This document shows positions 7,654 to 17,076 of a stretch of DNA of 64,000 nt, piece by piece. Each line of letters opens with the position of its first letter. Positions within the stretch are counted from its first letter, which is position 1. The stretch spans positions 1 to 64,000 of the forward strand of contig JAPOVP010000035.1 in the NCBI GenBank assembly GCA_026708085.1. Direction: 5' to 3'. Below the pieces are notes generated by a model that saw only the letters and a program-made list of their open reading frames with translations, was not told the DNA's origin and searched no databases. This stretch comes from Caldilineaceae bacterium (lineage in GTDB: Bacteria; Chloroflexota; Anaerolineae; Caldilineales; Caldilineaceae). A program made the translations under genes and the position numbers.

Positions 7654-10035
7654 TTATCCAGTTCGTCTACGGAACGAAACCCACAGCAGGCCGAGCGCGA
7701 TGCCGATACCGACGCCGCCGACCACCGGCCAAGTCGCGCTCCCGCCGGGTACGGCGGATGTGGAGAGTGCCGTCGTTGCGGGCACACTCTCCACCGCGAC
7801 CTGGTGCGAAGCAGGCGACAGACCGGCTTGCGATGCCGTTCCGTTCAACTGTTCCAACTTCTCATCCAGGGCATCCAGCTTCTTTTCCAGATCCTGGACA
7901 TTGTCGAAGCCGAACTCCATATAGAATGATGTGGAGGCGAAGTTGCCCGATTCGTCGACCAACACCACCCGGTGGGCGCCTTCACCGGAGATGGGAACGA
8001 AGATCTGTTGTGTATAACGCCCGAGCTTGTCGGTACGGCCGGATGCGGCGTTGGCGCCACCGACAAGCAGGTAGATATCCATATCCGGTTGGAAACCGTG
8101 CCCCTGAACGGTGATGGTCTCGCCGGCAGCCCCGGCGTCGGGGCTGATGAAGATTTCCGGGCGGGCGATGGCGCGCTGGCGGCTGAAACCGATCTTCTGG
8201 TTGGTGGGGCCAAACTCACCAAGCCGGGTATCGGCCCATACCAGATAGGCATCGTTCTCACTGGCAGCGATGGCGAAATAGTCGCCCAGGAACAGCCCTC
8301 TGGGAAAACCTTTATTGGGATTGGAAGGGAAGTCGGTCACGCGCGTGTCGCCTACTTTGAGGTCGAGTTCTTCCAGTTCGAATCCCCAGGTCTCGCCCTG
8401 ATCTTCGGAACGGGTGTAGTAGATATGGTAACGGGTCCGGACGGGGTCGTCGCGCATATCCCCCCACATGAGATGGATGACGCCATCCGGCCCGACGTCC
8501 ATGGCCGGGAAGAACTGAACGGCGTCGGTCTCATCGGTGTTGATGCGTACGGGCCGCGACCAGCGGTCCCCGCCGTTGAGTGAGCGGATGAAGTAAACGT
8601 CGCCCTCGTCGAGCGGATTTTCCGCGGGCAGCGCGACATAGGTTACATAGAGTTCATCTTCAGGCCCTACCGATACTTTGGGGAAGGCGGACGCCCAATA
8701 GCGGAAGTAGGCGTTACGGGGTCGGAACCCCGGCTCAAGGAACCGGGCGATACGTTTCGGTTCACCGAAGGTTTCGCCGCCATCATCAGACTTGGACATA
8801 TAGAATTCGGCGAGGCCTTTCATGCTCTCGTCGTCGGTGCTGTCAATCCAGGTTACATAGAGAGTGCCTTTGGAATCAACGACGGGGAAGGGTCCCTGCA
8901 CGACCCGCTTGGTGCCGATGGCGTTCGATTGACCTTCGGTGTCGTCGATCTCGCCATAAGTGCGCTTTACGGTCGGGCCGACCGGGACAGGATCGGACCA
9001 GGTCAGACCCTGGTCGAGCGAGTAGGCCAGCATGGGCGTGGTCTGTACTTCAGGCGCGCCCAGGGTTGGGAGCTCGCCGATGTAAAGGATGTCGTAGATG
9101 GTGTTAAATTCGACAAAAGTGACATAGACCACCGTCTGGTCTTCGATCGTGGGATGGGGGCCTGTGGTCATCCATGGTTTGTCGAGAAAGCTGAGGCTTA
9201 CTGTGCCGCGTATGCGGCCGGTTGGGTCAAGCACGGCGTCGCTTTCGACATCGCTGCGGGCGCTGTCGACGGGTTCCTCCCAGACGAAGCCGCCGTCTTT
9301 CGATGTCGAAACGGCGATCGAGGAGACGAGGGCAAAGCCGGTGGCGTTACCTACAGAGTACTCTTTGATGCCGATCGAGATCGAAGCCATGTAGACATTG
9401 CCGTCGCTATCGAACTCGACCACCGGGTCACCGCCGGAGATCCGGTCTTTGCGCAGGTATTTGATCTGCTGCGGCCCCTCCCAATTCACGCCGCCATCGA
9501 TGCTGACGTAGGCCGAATTGTTGGGGAAGTTGTAATCGATCAAACCCAAAACAAGGTGGTCGGGATCGTGCGGGTTGACGGCGATATCCGGCTCGGTCTG
9601 TAAGGGGACGTTGCTGAAATCTCGGGTCACCAGCAGGTCGCGGCTGAACGCGGGCGCCGGATCGCGGTAGGGCACGAGGATGCCCGGCCCCGCCGACTGC
9701 AGCAGCGGTGTATCTCCTTCACTGCCTGGCAGGCTGCTGAGATTCTGGCGGTCGAGCGTGTTCCAGCCCGGCCGGTCGAGGAAAATCCGATTGTCCACAC
9801 CCTGGGCGATGAGCCATGCAGGCCCGGAGAGCACGTCCTGGATTGGATTCATGGCATCCAGGATATCGGCCGGGTTCTTGCTGATTTTGCCGCGTGTCGG
9901 CAGTTGCGGCACCGGCATCTGCGCCGCTGCCGGCAGCGGCATTGCCAGCAGGCCTACGACCAGGAGCAGTAAAGGAATTCGCAGGCCCAACCGGAGGCCG
10001 TTGCCAGGCCGTTTGAATTTGTGCAAACTATCCAT
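7654..10035 (-). CDS. Secreted BNR/sialidase-like propeller protein with C-terminal anchor
   Basis: 793 residues. A signal peptide (LLLLVVGLLAMPLPAAAQ) is followed by a long beta-propeller region with repeated Asp-box-like turns (SIDGGVNWEGP, SKDGGFVWEEP, SLDQGLTWSDP, SDDGGETFGEP, SLNGGDRWSRP, SEDQGETWGF). An IPT/TIG-like beta-sandwich (around AAGETITVQGHGFQPD) comes next, then a short coiled coil (NVQDLEKKLDALDEKLEQL) and a C-terminal helix with RRRTG. No catalytic sialidase residues could be assigned with confidence. It lies inside the transporter operon, 115 bases before the binding protein, and shares that protein's anchor design. It may be a surface scaffold or glycan-binding partner of the transporter (inference). 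Confidence 0.8.
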   Translation of the reverse strand: MDSLHKFKRPGNGLRLGLRIPLLLLVVGLLAMPLPAAAQMPVPQLPTRGKISKNPADILDAMNPIQDVLSGPAWLIAQGVDNRIFLDRPGWNTLDRQNLSSLPGSEGDTPLLQSAGPGILVPYRDPAPAFSRDLLVTRDFSNVPLQTEPDIAVNPHDPDHLVLGLIDYNFPNNSAYVSIDGGVNWEGPQQIKYLRKDRISGGDPVVEFDSDGNVYMASISIGIKEYSVGNATGFALVSSIAVSTSKDGGFVWEEPVDSARSDVESDAVLDPTGRIRGTVSLSFLDKPWMTTGPHPTIEDQTVVYVTFVEFNTIYDILYIGELPTLGAPEVQTTPMLAYSLDQGLTWSDPVPVGPTVKRTYGEIDDTEGQSNAIGTKRVVQGPFPVVDSKGTLYVTWIDSTDDESMKGLAEFYMSKSDDGGETFGEPKRIARFLEPGFRPRNAYFRYWASAFPKVSVGPEDELYVTYVALPAENPLDEGDVYFIRSLNGGDRWSRPVRINTDETDAVQFFPAMDVGPDGVIHLMWGDMRDDPVRTRYHIYYTRSEDQGETWGFELEELDLKVGDTRVTDFPSNPNKGFPRGLFLGDYFAIAASENDAYLVWADTRLGEFGPTNQKIGFSRQRAIARPEIFISPDAGAAGETITVQGHGFQPDMDIYLLVGGANAASGRTDKLGRYTQQIFVPISGEGAHRVVLVDESGNFASTSFYMEFGFDNVQDLEKKLDALDEKLEQLNGTASQAGLSPASHQVAVESVPATTALSTSAVPGGSATWPVVGGVGIGIALGLLWVSFRRRTG

Positions 10036-10239
10036 GGGATACAGATCTCCTTATGTATTACGTTAAACGCCAGCGGCGGCTGAACCGCCAGCCAGCGACC
10101 CTTTCTCATGAGTGCCATTCCGCCGTCGCCGATCCCATCTTCGGGCACCTGGCGGCGGCGGGACAGAGGGACGAACGATAGTCCGTTTTGGTATCGGTCA
10201 GCCTGAATTTGGATTTCAAGGGTACGGGCATCAAATGAT

Positions 10240-10266
10240 ATTATAATAGCAAAAATGCGTTCTCAA
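10240..10266 (-). promoter_or_regulatory. Possible internal promoter ahead of the BNR gene
   Basis: On the minus strand TTGAGA (10261-10266) and TATAAT (10240-10245) are separated by 15 bases. They lie at the end of the dppF-like gene, about 200 bases upstream of the BNR gene. The spacing is shorter than ideal. This would let BNR and downstream genes be transcribed apart from dppF. Confidence 0.35.
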
Positions 10267-11288
10267 TTTTGGTAAGCGTCAATCCCTTCATGCAGGAAAC
10301 AGGCCACAAAGTGATTCGGCTCGACTTCACGGAGTCGCGGCGTAGTCAATTCACAGCGGCCGGCCATGAAGGAAGCGCAGCGGGGGTGAAAGGAACATCC
10401 GCTTGGCGCATCGACGGGGCTGGGCGGTTCGCCAGGAAGGCTGGGCCGCTGGTGCAGCCGGTTGGCCGGGTCCGGTTCCGGCACGGCGGCGATGAGAGCC
10501 TGAGTATAAGGGTGCATAGGATTGCGCACCACATCTGCCGCCTCTCCCATCTCGACGACGCAGCCCAAATACATGACGACGATCCGCTGGGCAAAATGGC
10601 GGGCCGTGGCGATATCGTGGGTGATGTACAGGAAAGCGATGTTGAACCGCTTCTGCAACTCGCGCAGCAGCGCCAGTAACTCTGCCCGGCTGGAGGCGTC
10701 AACCATTGAGACCGGTTCGTCGGCGACGATGAACTGGGGCTGCAGGACGAGCGCGCGTGCGATGCTCAGCCGCTGTCGTTGACCACCGGACAGCAGGTCG
10801 GGGTACTTGCCTGCGATCTCCTGGGCCGGGCGCAGCCGTACATCGTGCAGGGCTTGAAACACTCGCTCTCGTCGCTCGCTGTCGCTGCCGATGCCGTGAA
10901 TCACCAGGGGTTCGGCCACGCTCTCATAAGCCGTCATATACGGATCTATACTTGCGAACGGATCCTGAAAGATGGCGGCAGCCCGGCGGCGGAACGCTTT
11001 TTGTTCCTTCTGCGATAAGGCGCTTATTGCCGTATTGTCAAAGCTGACATGGCCTTCCGTAACCCTGATCAGGCCCAACGCCGCCCGTCCCAAGGTGGTC
11101 TTGCCGCTGCCGGACTCGCCTACGACAGCGACGACCTCGCCTGCCCCGATGTCCAGCGTCACGCCGTCCACAGCATGGACCGACTCGCTGCCAAAGAGAC
11201 CTTTGCGAACACTGAAATGCACTTTGACATCGTGGAGTTGGACAAGCGGCTGGGACGAAGGCCTTTGGGGAAAGGATTCCATTGCCAT
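10263..11288 (-). CDS. Peptide ABC transporter ATP-binding protein (DppF/OppF type)
   Basis: 341 residues from the ATG at 11288; an ATG two codons later is an alternative. The track ORF extends a further 117 codons upstream through Arg/Cys-rich non-homologous sequence and is rejected. Visible: Walker A GESGSGKTT, Q-loop IFQDPFASIDPYMT typical of OppF/DppF, signature LSGGQRQRLSIARAL, Walker B FIVADEPVSMVDAS, and the C-terminal CSFHPRCASF Cys segment. It is the second ATPase of the peptide transporter and the likely first gene of the minus-strand operon. It is divergent from the TPR lipoprotein gene. The shared intergenic region contains the palindrome TGAGTATACTCA, a candidate operator only. 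Confidence 0.93.
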   Translation of the reverse strand: MAMESFPQRPSSQPLVQLHDVKVHFSVRKGLFGSESVHAVDGVTLDIGAGEVVAVVGESGSGKTTLGRAALGLIRVTEGHVSFDNTAISALSQKEQKAFRRRAAAIFQDPFASIDPYMTAYESVAEPLVIHGIGSDSERRERVFQALHDVRLRPAQEIAGKYPDLLSGGQRQRLSIARALVLQPQFIVADEPVSMVDASSRAELLALLRELQKRFNIAFLYITHDIATARHFAQRIVVMYLGCVVEMGEAADVVRNPMHPYTQALIAAVPEPDPANRLHQRPSLPGEPPSPVDAPSGCSFHPRCASFMAGRCELTTPRLREVEPNHFVACFLHEGIDAYQN

Positions 11289-11492
11289 ATTCAACAGAAA
11301 TATTCGCCATGATGCGACATGTCCTTGAGTATACTCATCCGCTGTCAAGTGCGCAAAGATACGGGCAGCATCCGGCCTGCAAGACGCCTTGTCCTGTCGA
11401 AAGTCGATGAGTGAGTGAAGAGGAGTAGGGAGCGAGAACAGGTTCTCATTGCTCACGTTTTCGTATCCCCTCCTCAGATGGGAGGATCCCCG

Positions 11493-13733
11493 ATGAATGA
11501 CCATGATCGAATGCCGCGATACACGATGGTTCTCTTGCTGTTGGCCGTGCTTGCCCTCATTCTGGCAGCCTGCCAAGCGCCGGCCAGTCAACCCAGGACA
11601 GCAACGCGAACAGCGCCTGCGGCTTCGACGCCCACACATACGCCGACGCCAATCGTCATTCCCTCGCCATCGCCGGGGCCGACGCCTACTGCTACGCCCG
11701 AGCCGCTGGCCGAGCCTGATAGAGACCTGGCGGAATCACTGAGCGCCAAGGGGAAGTCGCTGTTTGGCACCAGCGACCTGAGCGGCGCCGAAGCGGCCTA
11801 TATCGATGCGATTGCCGCCGACCCCAGTTATCTCCCCGCGCATCTGGGCCTGACCGATGTCTACCTCTACCAGTCGCAGTACTGGCAGCAGGCGCTGCAA
11901 TCGGCCGAGAACGCGACGTCACTGGCGCCGGAGGACAGCACCGCCATCGCATACCTGGCGTGGGCAAAACAGGGGGCCCACCATTTTGACGAGGCGAAGG
12001 AGTTGGGTCTGCGAGCGGTGGAGTTGGACGACGAAAACCCGACCGCACACACGGCTCTGGCCGACATCCTTGTCAGCATGTATGAGGTCGACAGAGCCTA
12101 TGAACACGCCCAGACCGCGGTGCGTCTGAATCCGGATTCGGCGGCAGGATGGGCGACGCTGGGATCGATCGCGTTCCAGATGCACGATTGGGACAGAGCG
12201 GGAGAGGCGTACGAACGCGCACTGAAACTGGAGCCGGATTTCTTTGCCTGGCATATAATCAACGCCCGCCATGAGTTTAATGTGTATGGCGATATCTATG
12301 CGGCGCGGTCGATTGCGAAACGCGCGATTGAGCTTGTGGCGAACCATGCCTCGACTCTCTTCTTTGAGGCCGACATGGCGGCAGAGGAAGGCGACTGGGA
12401 GACGAGTGAGGCGAAGTGTATGCAGACGATCGCGCTGGACCAGCCGCATACGCCGTTCCCGGATGCGTACAGCTGCATGGCGCTGATGTTGCTGCAGCAG
12501 GAACGGAATGCGGAGACGGCGGCGTATCAGACGCTGGCTGAGGAGCGGGCTACGGTGCACCGGCGGGACGTGACTCTGATCCGGATGCGGCTGCTCAACG
12601 ATAAGGAACTTTGCTCCGATTCGCGGGCACTGGCCGAGGACTGGCTGGAAGCGCGGCCCTACAGCATTTCGGCGATGCGGATGGTGGGCGTGAGCTATCT
12701 CTGTGAGAGAGATTTCACCACGGCCGCTACTTATTTCCGAAAGACGCTTGACGCGCTGCCGCAATCGGTGAGCGATGCGCGGCTGCTGGCAATCGCCTAT
12801 GCCCGCGATGGAAAGGCGCTGGAGGCGCGGGCGGCGTTAAATGAAGTCCGCGCCATCTCAATCGATGATCCACTCTATTACCAGGCCCTGTATGAGACAC
12901 ATCTGATGCTGGGCGAGGTGGAAGAGGCGGTGCTCGCGGCCCAGCGGTGGGATGTGCTGCGGCCGGAGAGCCTGGATGCGCGCGAGAGTCTGGCCTTTGT
13001 GCAGCTGTACGAGGGCAATGTAGAGGCGGCGCAGAGTATTGCCCTGGACGCGTTGGAACGCGGCGCACGCACGTCGACGGTGCTAGCCGTTCTGGGCGAG
13101 ACCTACACGCGCATGGGTGAATTCGATAAAGCGCAGCCGCTGTTGGAAGAGGCAATTGAACTGAACAGCGACCACATCGTGGCGCGTCAGGCGCTGGCGC
13201 TGCTGTTCCTGGCGCAGGTGCGATGTCAGGAGGCGGAACCACACCTGAACTGGCTGATCGGCGAGGCCGACGATGAGGAAGAGAAGGAAGACCTGGCGGG
13301 CGTGCTGGAGCGTTGCCGGGATAGAGCGGCGCAACCTACGCCGGACCCATCGATGCAGCTTGAAAACGATGAGGCCATTTCCACCGCTGTGGCGATACTG
13401 CAGGAGGCGGACGTAGAGATCCGCTATCTCGACGTGGAGGAGAATGAAGAGGGGCAGCGGACGCTGGTCGTGGCCTACGCCGTCGATTTAGCGGTTGACG
13501 GGGAGGAGTACGCCGACCTGGAGCGTCAACTGATCTTTGAACTGTCCCGTATCCTGCCCCGCATGACCTCCGAACCGGACGGCCTTGTGGTCGTCGCCGG
13601 CACCTTCAACAGGACAACTTCCGCAACCCTGGTGGCAACGAGGGCGGCGGAGGTGTGGCTCCAGGGACAGTTGACCGACGAGGAATTTGAAAACACCTGG
13701 CGACGCCAGGTGGTAGAAGCCTCTGACGAGTAG
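11493..13733 (+). CDS. TPR-repeat lipoprotein
   Basis: 747 residues from the ATG at 11493, chosen for the strong GGGAGGA six bases upstream. The lipoprotein signal LLLAVLALILAAC gives acylation at the Cys, then a Pro/Thr-rich linker (THTPTPIVIPSPSPGPTPTA). At least nine to ten tetratricopeptide units follow, for example AYIDAIAADPSYLPAHLGLTD, ALQSAENATSLAPEDSTAI and AYERALKLEPDFFAWHI. A C-terminal alpha/beta domain of about 120 residues has no TPRs. It should be tethered outside the membrane as a protein-protein scaffold. It is divergent from the peptide transporter operon and may assist it (inference). The partner is unknown. Confidence 0.85.
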   Translation: MNDHDRMPRYTMVLLLLAVLALILAACQAPASQPRTATRTAPAASTPTHTPTPIVIPSPSPGPTPTATPEPLAEPDRDLAESLSAKGKSLFGTSDLSGAEAAYIDAIAADPSYLPAHLGLTDVYLYQSQYWQQALQSAENATSLAPEDSTAIAYLAWAKQGAHHFDEAKELGLRAVELDDENPTAHTALADILVSMYEVDRAYEHAQTAVRLNPDSAAGWATLGSIAFQMHDWDRAGEAYERALKLEPDFFAWHIINARHEFNVYGDIYAARSIAKRAIELVANHASTLFFEADMAAEEGDWETSEAKCMQTIALDQPHTPFPDAYSCMALMLLQQERNAETAAYQTLAEERATVHRRDVTLIRMRLLNDKELCSDSRALAEDWLEARPYSISAMRMVGVSYLCERDFTTAATYFRKTLDALPQSVSDARLLAIAYARDGKALEARAALNEVRAISIDDPLYYQALYETHLMLGEVEEAVLAAQRWDVLRPESLDARESLAFVQLYEGNVEAAQSIALDALERGARTSTVLAVLGETYTRMGEFDKAQPLLEEAIELNSDHIVARQALALLFLAQVRCQEAEPHLNWLIGEADDEEEKEDLAGVLERCRDRAAQPTPDPSMQLENDEAISTAVAILQEADVEIRYLDVEENEEGQRTLVVAYAVDLAVDGEEYADLERQLIFELSRILPRMTSEPDGLVVVAGTFNRTTSATLVATRAAEVWLQGQLTDEEFENTWRRQVVEASDE

Positions 13734-13738
13734 TTTCA

Positions 13739-13780
13739 ATGGCTGGTTGCCGGCGGGCGTAGCCGCGGGCGACCAGCCAT
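13739..13780. terminator. Bidirectional hairpin between convergent genes
   Basis: ATGGCTGGTTGC and GCGACCAGCCAT pair almost perfectly around an 18-base GC-rich loop. It lies between the convergent TPR lipoprotein and DapA-like genes and is well placed to terminate both. The flanking T/A tract is weak. Confidence 0.6.
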
Positions 13781-13816
13781 CAATCACTCCTTCAAAGCAG
13801 TTACTGACTACCCCAG

Positions 13817-14710
13817 TTATTGACCACAGCAATCGAGACCGAGGGCTACGACCTTGTCGGCCAGTTTGGCGTGCTCCTCGGCGGTGAGGGACTCGCCGGG
13901 CGGGCGCGGGTCGCCGCAGTCGATGCCGAGGCGTTGACCGAGTACGGCCTTGATGGCGCCGTGGAACTTGAAGGGCACGCTCAGCGCTTCGGCGGCGGAG
14001 GATGCCTTCTCCTGGGCCTTGCTGGCTGCCGGGATGTCGCCGGCCTCGTAGGCGCGCCAGATGGCGACCCAGAGTTCGGGGGCCATGTTGGGCGGGCCGT
14101 CAACGCAGCCGGTGGCGCCGATCAGTAGCGCGGGCAGGAAGAGGCGAGAGTTCCCGATCAGACAGGAGAGACCCATTTCGGCAAAGGTCTTGACGTAGGG
14201 GATGTAGGGCGCGGAATGTTTGAGCCCGGCCAGTTGGGGGACGCGCTCCTGGATCTTGGCCATGAGATCCGGCGTGATTTCGACTCCGGTGGCCCCGGGG
14301 AGGTTATAGACAAAGAACGGGAGGTCGGCGGCGGCCGCGACGATGCGATAGTGTTCGACGATGCCCCTGTCACTCTGGCCATAGAAGAAGGGCGGGACAC
14401 AGCAGATGGCTTCGCAACCGGCCTTGGCCGCGTGTTCGGCGAGGCGGGCGGAGCGGGCGGTGGTGGGGGCGCCGACGTGCATGATGTTGGCAATGCGCCC
14501 CTGATTCTGGTCGGAGGCAATCTCGGCGATGCGGCAGTTTTCGGCGTCGTCCAGGAGGACGCTTTCCCCCGTGCCGCCGGCCACCCAGAAACCGTGTACG
14601 CCGGCCTGGATGTTGAACTCCATTACTTGGCGAAAGGCGTCCTCGTTGAGGCGACCCTCAGCGGTCATAGGCGTGATGATAGCCGGGAAAATCCCATTGA
14701 AGCTTTTCAT
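13817..14710 (-). CDS. DapA/NanA-superfamily aldolase or lyase
   Basis: 297 residues, full family length. Family landmarks: FPAIITPMTAEGRLNEDAF at the N terminus, the carboxylate-binding GGTGES motif, the Tyr of FFVYNLPGATG, and the Schiff-base Lys in LAGLKHSA. These place it in the dihydrodipicolinate synthase/N-acetylneuraminate lyase superfamily, which makes or cleaves pyruvate-derived aldol products. Beside an MR/MLE enzyme and a P-loop protein, a catabolic aldolase (for example of 2-keto-3-deoxy sugar acids) is more likely than lysine synthesis; this is inference. It lies 156 bases downstream of the MR/MLE gene on the same strand. Confidence 0.88.
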   Translation of the reverse strand: MKSFNGIFPAIITPMTAEGRLNEDAFRQVMEFNIQAGVHGFWVAGGTGESVLLDDAENCRIAEIASDQNQGRIANIMHVGAPTTARSARLAEHAAKAGCEAICCVPPFFYGQSDRGIVEHYRIVAAAADLPFFVYNLPGATGVEITPDLMAKIQERVPQLAGLKHSAPYIPYVKTFAEMGLSCLIGNSRLFLPALLIGATGCVDGPPNMAPELWVAIWRAYEAGDIPAASKAQEKASSAAEALSVPFKFHGAIKAVLGQRLGIDCGDPRPPGESLTAEEHAKLADKVVALGLDCCGQ

Positions 14711-14865
14711 GTGACACTCTCTTGTGGCTGTGACGGAGTCTTTGAGCCGTCATTATCGCACGGATGGGTGCAGGTGTCGACAGCGCAGAAATGTGCCCGG
14801 GGGTGATTGACGGCGGGGCGGAGGATGGGGGAGCTGCGGCGGGGAGAACGTTGACCTGCTGGCGC

Positions 14866-15993
14866 TTATGGCTTTTCCTTCAACCGCACGTCCCGCAGCC
14901 GGTCGGCGTCAATCTCTACCTGGGCCAGCCCACTCACGTCCAGGTAGCCGTCGCGAAGCGTGAGCGGCCGGGTCAGCAGGTCCTCCTGCAGCTTGAGGAA
15001 AAAGCTCAACTCGCACGGAAGGTCGATCCCGGGCCTGGCGGCAAAGTACGCGGCGAGCACCGTCCCCCAACCGGTGCTGGCCTGGGAACCGACCATCACC
15101 GCCTTGCCGCCAACCAGGGCCTGATTCAGCATCTGCGCCGATTCGGTAAATCCCGTGCGCGCCGTCTTGATGTTGAGGATGTGAAAGGTGTCCATGCTCA
15201 ACTCCCGGCGCAGGTCGCGGGCGCTGAACACGCTGTCGTCGGCGATGAGTTGGGGGAGGGCAGAGTCGCCGGCGCGCGCGCAGGCTTTGCGCATCGCGGC
15301 GCGGGCCAGAATCAGCTCCACCGGCAACGGTTCCTCGCAGTAAAGTACGTTGAACTCGGCCATCTTTTCCAGACGCTGGCGCACGTTTTGCGGCTGGAAG
15401 CACTCATTGGCGTCAACGTACAGATCGACCTGCTCCCCGAACTGCTCCCGCAGGAGGCGCAGTCGTTGTAGATCCGTGCTCCAATCCTGGCCGACCTTTA
15501 CCTTCAGTACGCGCACGCCCTGCGCCACTATCCGCTTGGCCTCAGCCAGGCTGTCATCGATTTCGCCCAAGCCCAGAATATAACTCACCCGCACCTGAGC
15601 GCTGCTGGCGCCCAGGTGGTCGTAGAGAGTACGGTTGCGGCTGCTGGCAAGAGCATGGTGGAGGGCCATATCGAGGGCGCCGCGGGCGGTCTGGTTGTTC
15701 TTGACGGTCTGCAGGCTTGCGTAGAGCTTCGACAGTGTGGAGTCGTCAAGCATCTCGCCCTCGAGGCGGGGCGCCAGCTCCTGGCGAACGACGCTGCAGA
15801 TGCTGGACACGGTCTCCCCGTAGATCGTGGGACGGGGCGGCGCTTCGCCCCAGCCAACGGCCCCGTCGCTCAGCCGTACCTGGATCAGGACGTGATAGGC
15901 CTCCTGCATTTCGCTGGCCGCGCCCCAGCGCAGCGGTTCCCGCAGCGGAAGGCAGAATGGGATCGGTTCGATGGCTTCGATGGTGGTAGGCAT
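14866..15993 (-). CDS. Mandelate racemase/muconate lactonizing enzyme family protein
   Basis: 375 residues with the enolase-superfamily layout: N-terminal capping domain and C-terminal barrel. The catalytic KxK is seen in RVLKVKVGQDW. Metal ligands are suggested by VDANECF, CEEPLPV and IADDSVFS, and the second Lys by HILNIKTARTGFT. A Lys on both sides is typical of the MLE subgroup (muconate cycloisomerase, o-succinylbenzoate synthase, dipeptide epimerase). It abstracts a proton alpha to a carboxylate using Mg2+. The neighbouring peptide transporter fits a dipeptide epimerase and the neighbouring aldolase fits sugar-acid chemistry; the sequence does not decide. It starts 15 bases after the P-loop gene, with no clear ribosome-binding site. 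Confidence 0.88.
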   Translation of the reverse strand: MPTTIEAIEPIPFCLPLREPLRWGAASEMQEAYHVLIQVRLSDGAVGWGEAPPRPTIYGETVSSICSVVRQELAPRLEGEMLDDSTLSKLYASLQTVKNNQTARGALDMALHHALASSRNRTLYDHLGASSAQVRVSYILGLGEIDDSLAEAKRIVAQGVRVLKVKVGQDWSTDLQRLRLLREQFGEQVDLYVDANECFQPQNVRQRLEKMAEFNVLYCEEPLPVELILARAAMRKACARAGDSALPQLIADDSVFSARDLRRELSMDTFHILNIKTARTGFTESAQMLNQALVGGKAVMVGSQASTGWGTVLAAYFAARPGIDLPCELSFFLKLQEDLLTRPLTLRDGYLDVSGLAQVEIDADRLRDVRLKEKP

Positions 15994-16007
15994 GGATAGT
16001 CCGGCGG

Positions 16008-16817
16008 TCAGCTGGCCGCGAGCCGCTCCAGTTTGGCGGCCACCTCGGCGGGGGCGTGGGCGGTCGTATCGACGACGACGATGCGCTCGGGGGCGGCGGC
16101 GCGTAGGATTTCAACGGCGGCGTGTGGATCGTAGTTGCGGCGCTCAGCCGCGACGATGGCGACCTTGGCCGCGAGTTCGGCGCCGTCCACTTCGCCCCGA
16201 CTTACCAGCGCAGACAGGTGGTGCTGCTCCTCGCGTGTAAAGAGGTCGCGCCCCTCGGCCATCTCCTCCCAGCAGAAACGGCCGGCGGTGTCTCCGCCCA
16301 CCTGATCGAAGGCATCCTGCCGCTGCACCAGCCTCTCCACCCGCACTACATCCGGCGCGTTGAGGACGGCAAAGCGGGCCAGAGGGAGGCTCTGCGCGGC
16401 AAAGGTGACTTCGTCCGCGCCCCGCAATCCGTCGAAAACGTTCAGGGCGCCGCTGCCGGACGCTGTCGCCTGCTTTTGCAGCACCAGCCTGCTGAACGCG
16501 TGCGCCAGCCCACCGGGATGCCGCTTGCGGTAGCGCCCCGTGTAGTCGAAGCGCCGCCGCCGGTCCGTCACAGCGGTGGCTAGATCCCCGTCCCAACCCT
16601 GAACCGTGGGGATGACCAGCAGGTCGGCCAGCTTGCGTCTGTTGGGCAGGAGCGAGATTCCGCTGATGCGTGTACGGAGGGCATCGACAGTTGTGCTTTT
16701 GCCGACACCGGTCACGCCGACGAGAATCAGCACCGGTATGTCGACGATGGCGACCCAGCCGGCTGGCGGGCGGCCAACGCCGAGACCATCTGCCAGCAGT
16801 TCAAATTCAGCGTTCAT
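16008..16817 (-). CDS. P-loop ATPase/kinase-like protein
   Basis: 269 residues from the ATG at 16817; the track start (16880) adds 21 residues of uncertain value. Walker A is GVTGVGKSTT in the N-terminal third, within LILVGVTGVGKST. A basic segment TDRRRRFDYTGRYRKRH follows, then a nucleoside-kinase-like patch with RVERLVQRQDAFD. The Walker B Asp cannot be assigned firmly. Small P-loop proteins of this type phosphorylate small molecules or nucleotides. It is first in a tight operon with the MR/MLE enzyme, so a substrate-activating kinase is conceivable (inference). No signal peptide. Specific function unknown. Confidence 0.7.
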   Translation of the reverse strand: MNAEFELLADGLGVGRPPAGWVAIVDIPVLILVGVTGVGKSTTVDALRTRISGISLLPNRRKLADLLVIPTVQGWDGDLATAVTDRRRRFDYTGRYRKRHPGGLAHAFSRLVLQKQATASGSGALNVFDGLRGADEVTFAAQSLPLARFAVLNAPDVVRVERLVQRQDAFDQVGGDTAGRFCWEEMAEGRDLFTREEQHHLSALVSRGEVDGAELAAKVAIVAAERRNYDPHAAVEILRAAAPERIVVVDTTAHAPAEVAAKLERLAAS

Positions 16818-17076
16818 CCGGGTCTCGCGTTCTGGACATACTTTTGGTCGGTCACCGCGATTCGCGCAGCGGTGGCACATAAGGCACCATTATACGCCTC
16901 CTGTAAAGCAGCTGGCAACTGATAGCCGCATTGGGTGCATCGCAGAGTTGGGGTGGGAACAGTCTGGCAGGGAATCCAAGCCAGCTGTGGCTGGAGTCGT
17001 TTACCGGCTCTTGGAGAGACGGAAGGCAAGCGCCAGGCTGGGACTCATCGCGGGGCCCGTAGATTGGATGGTGTGC

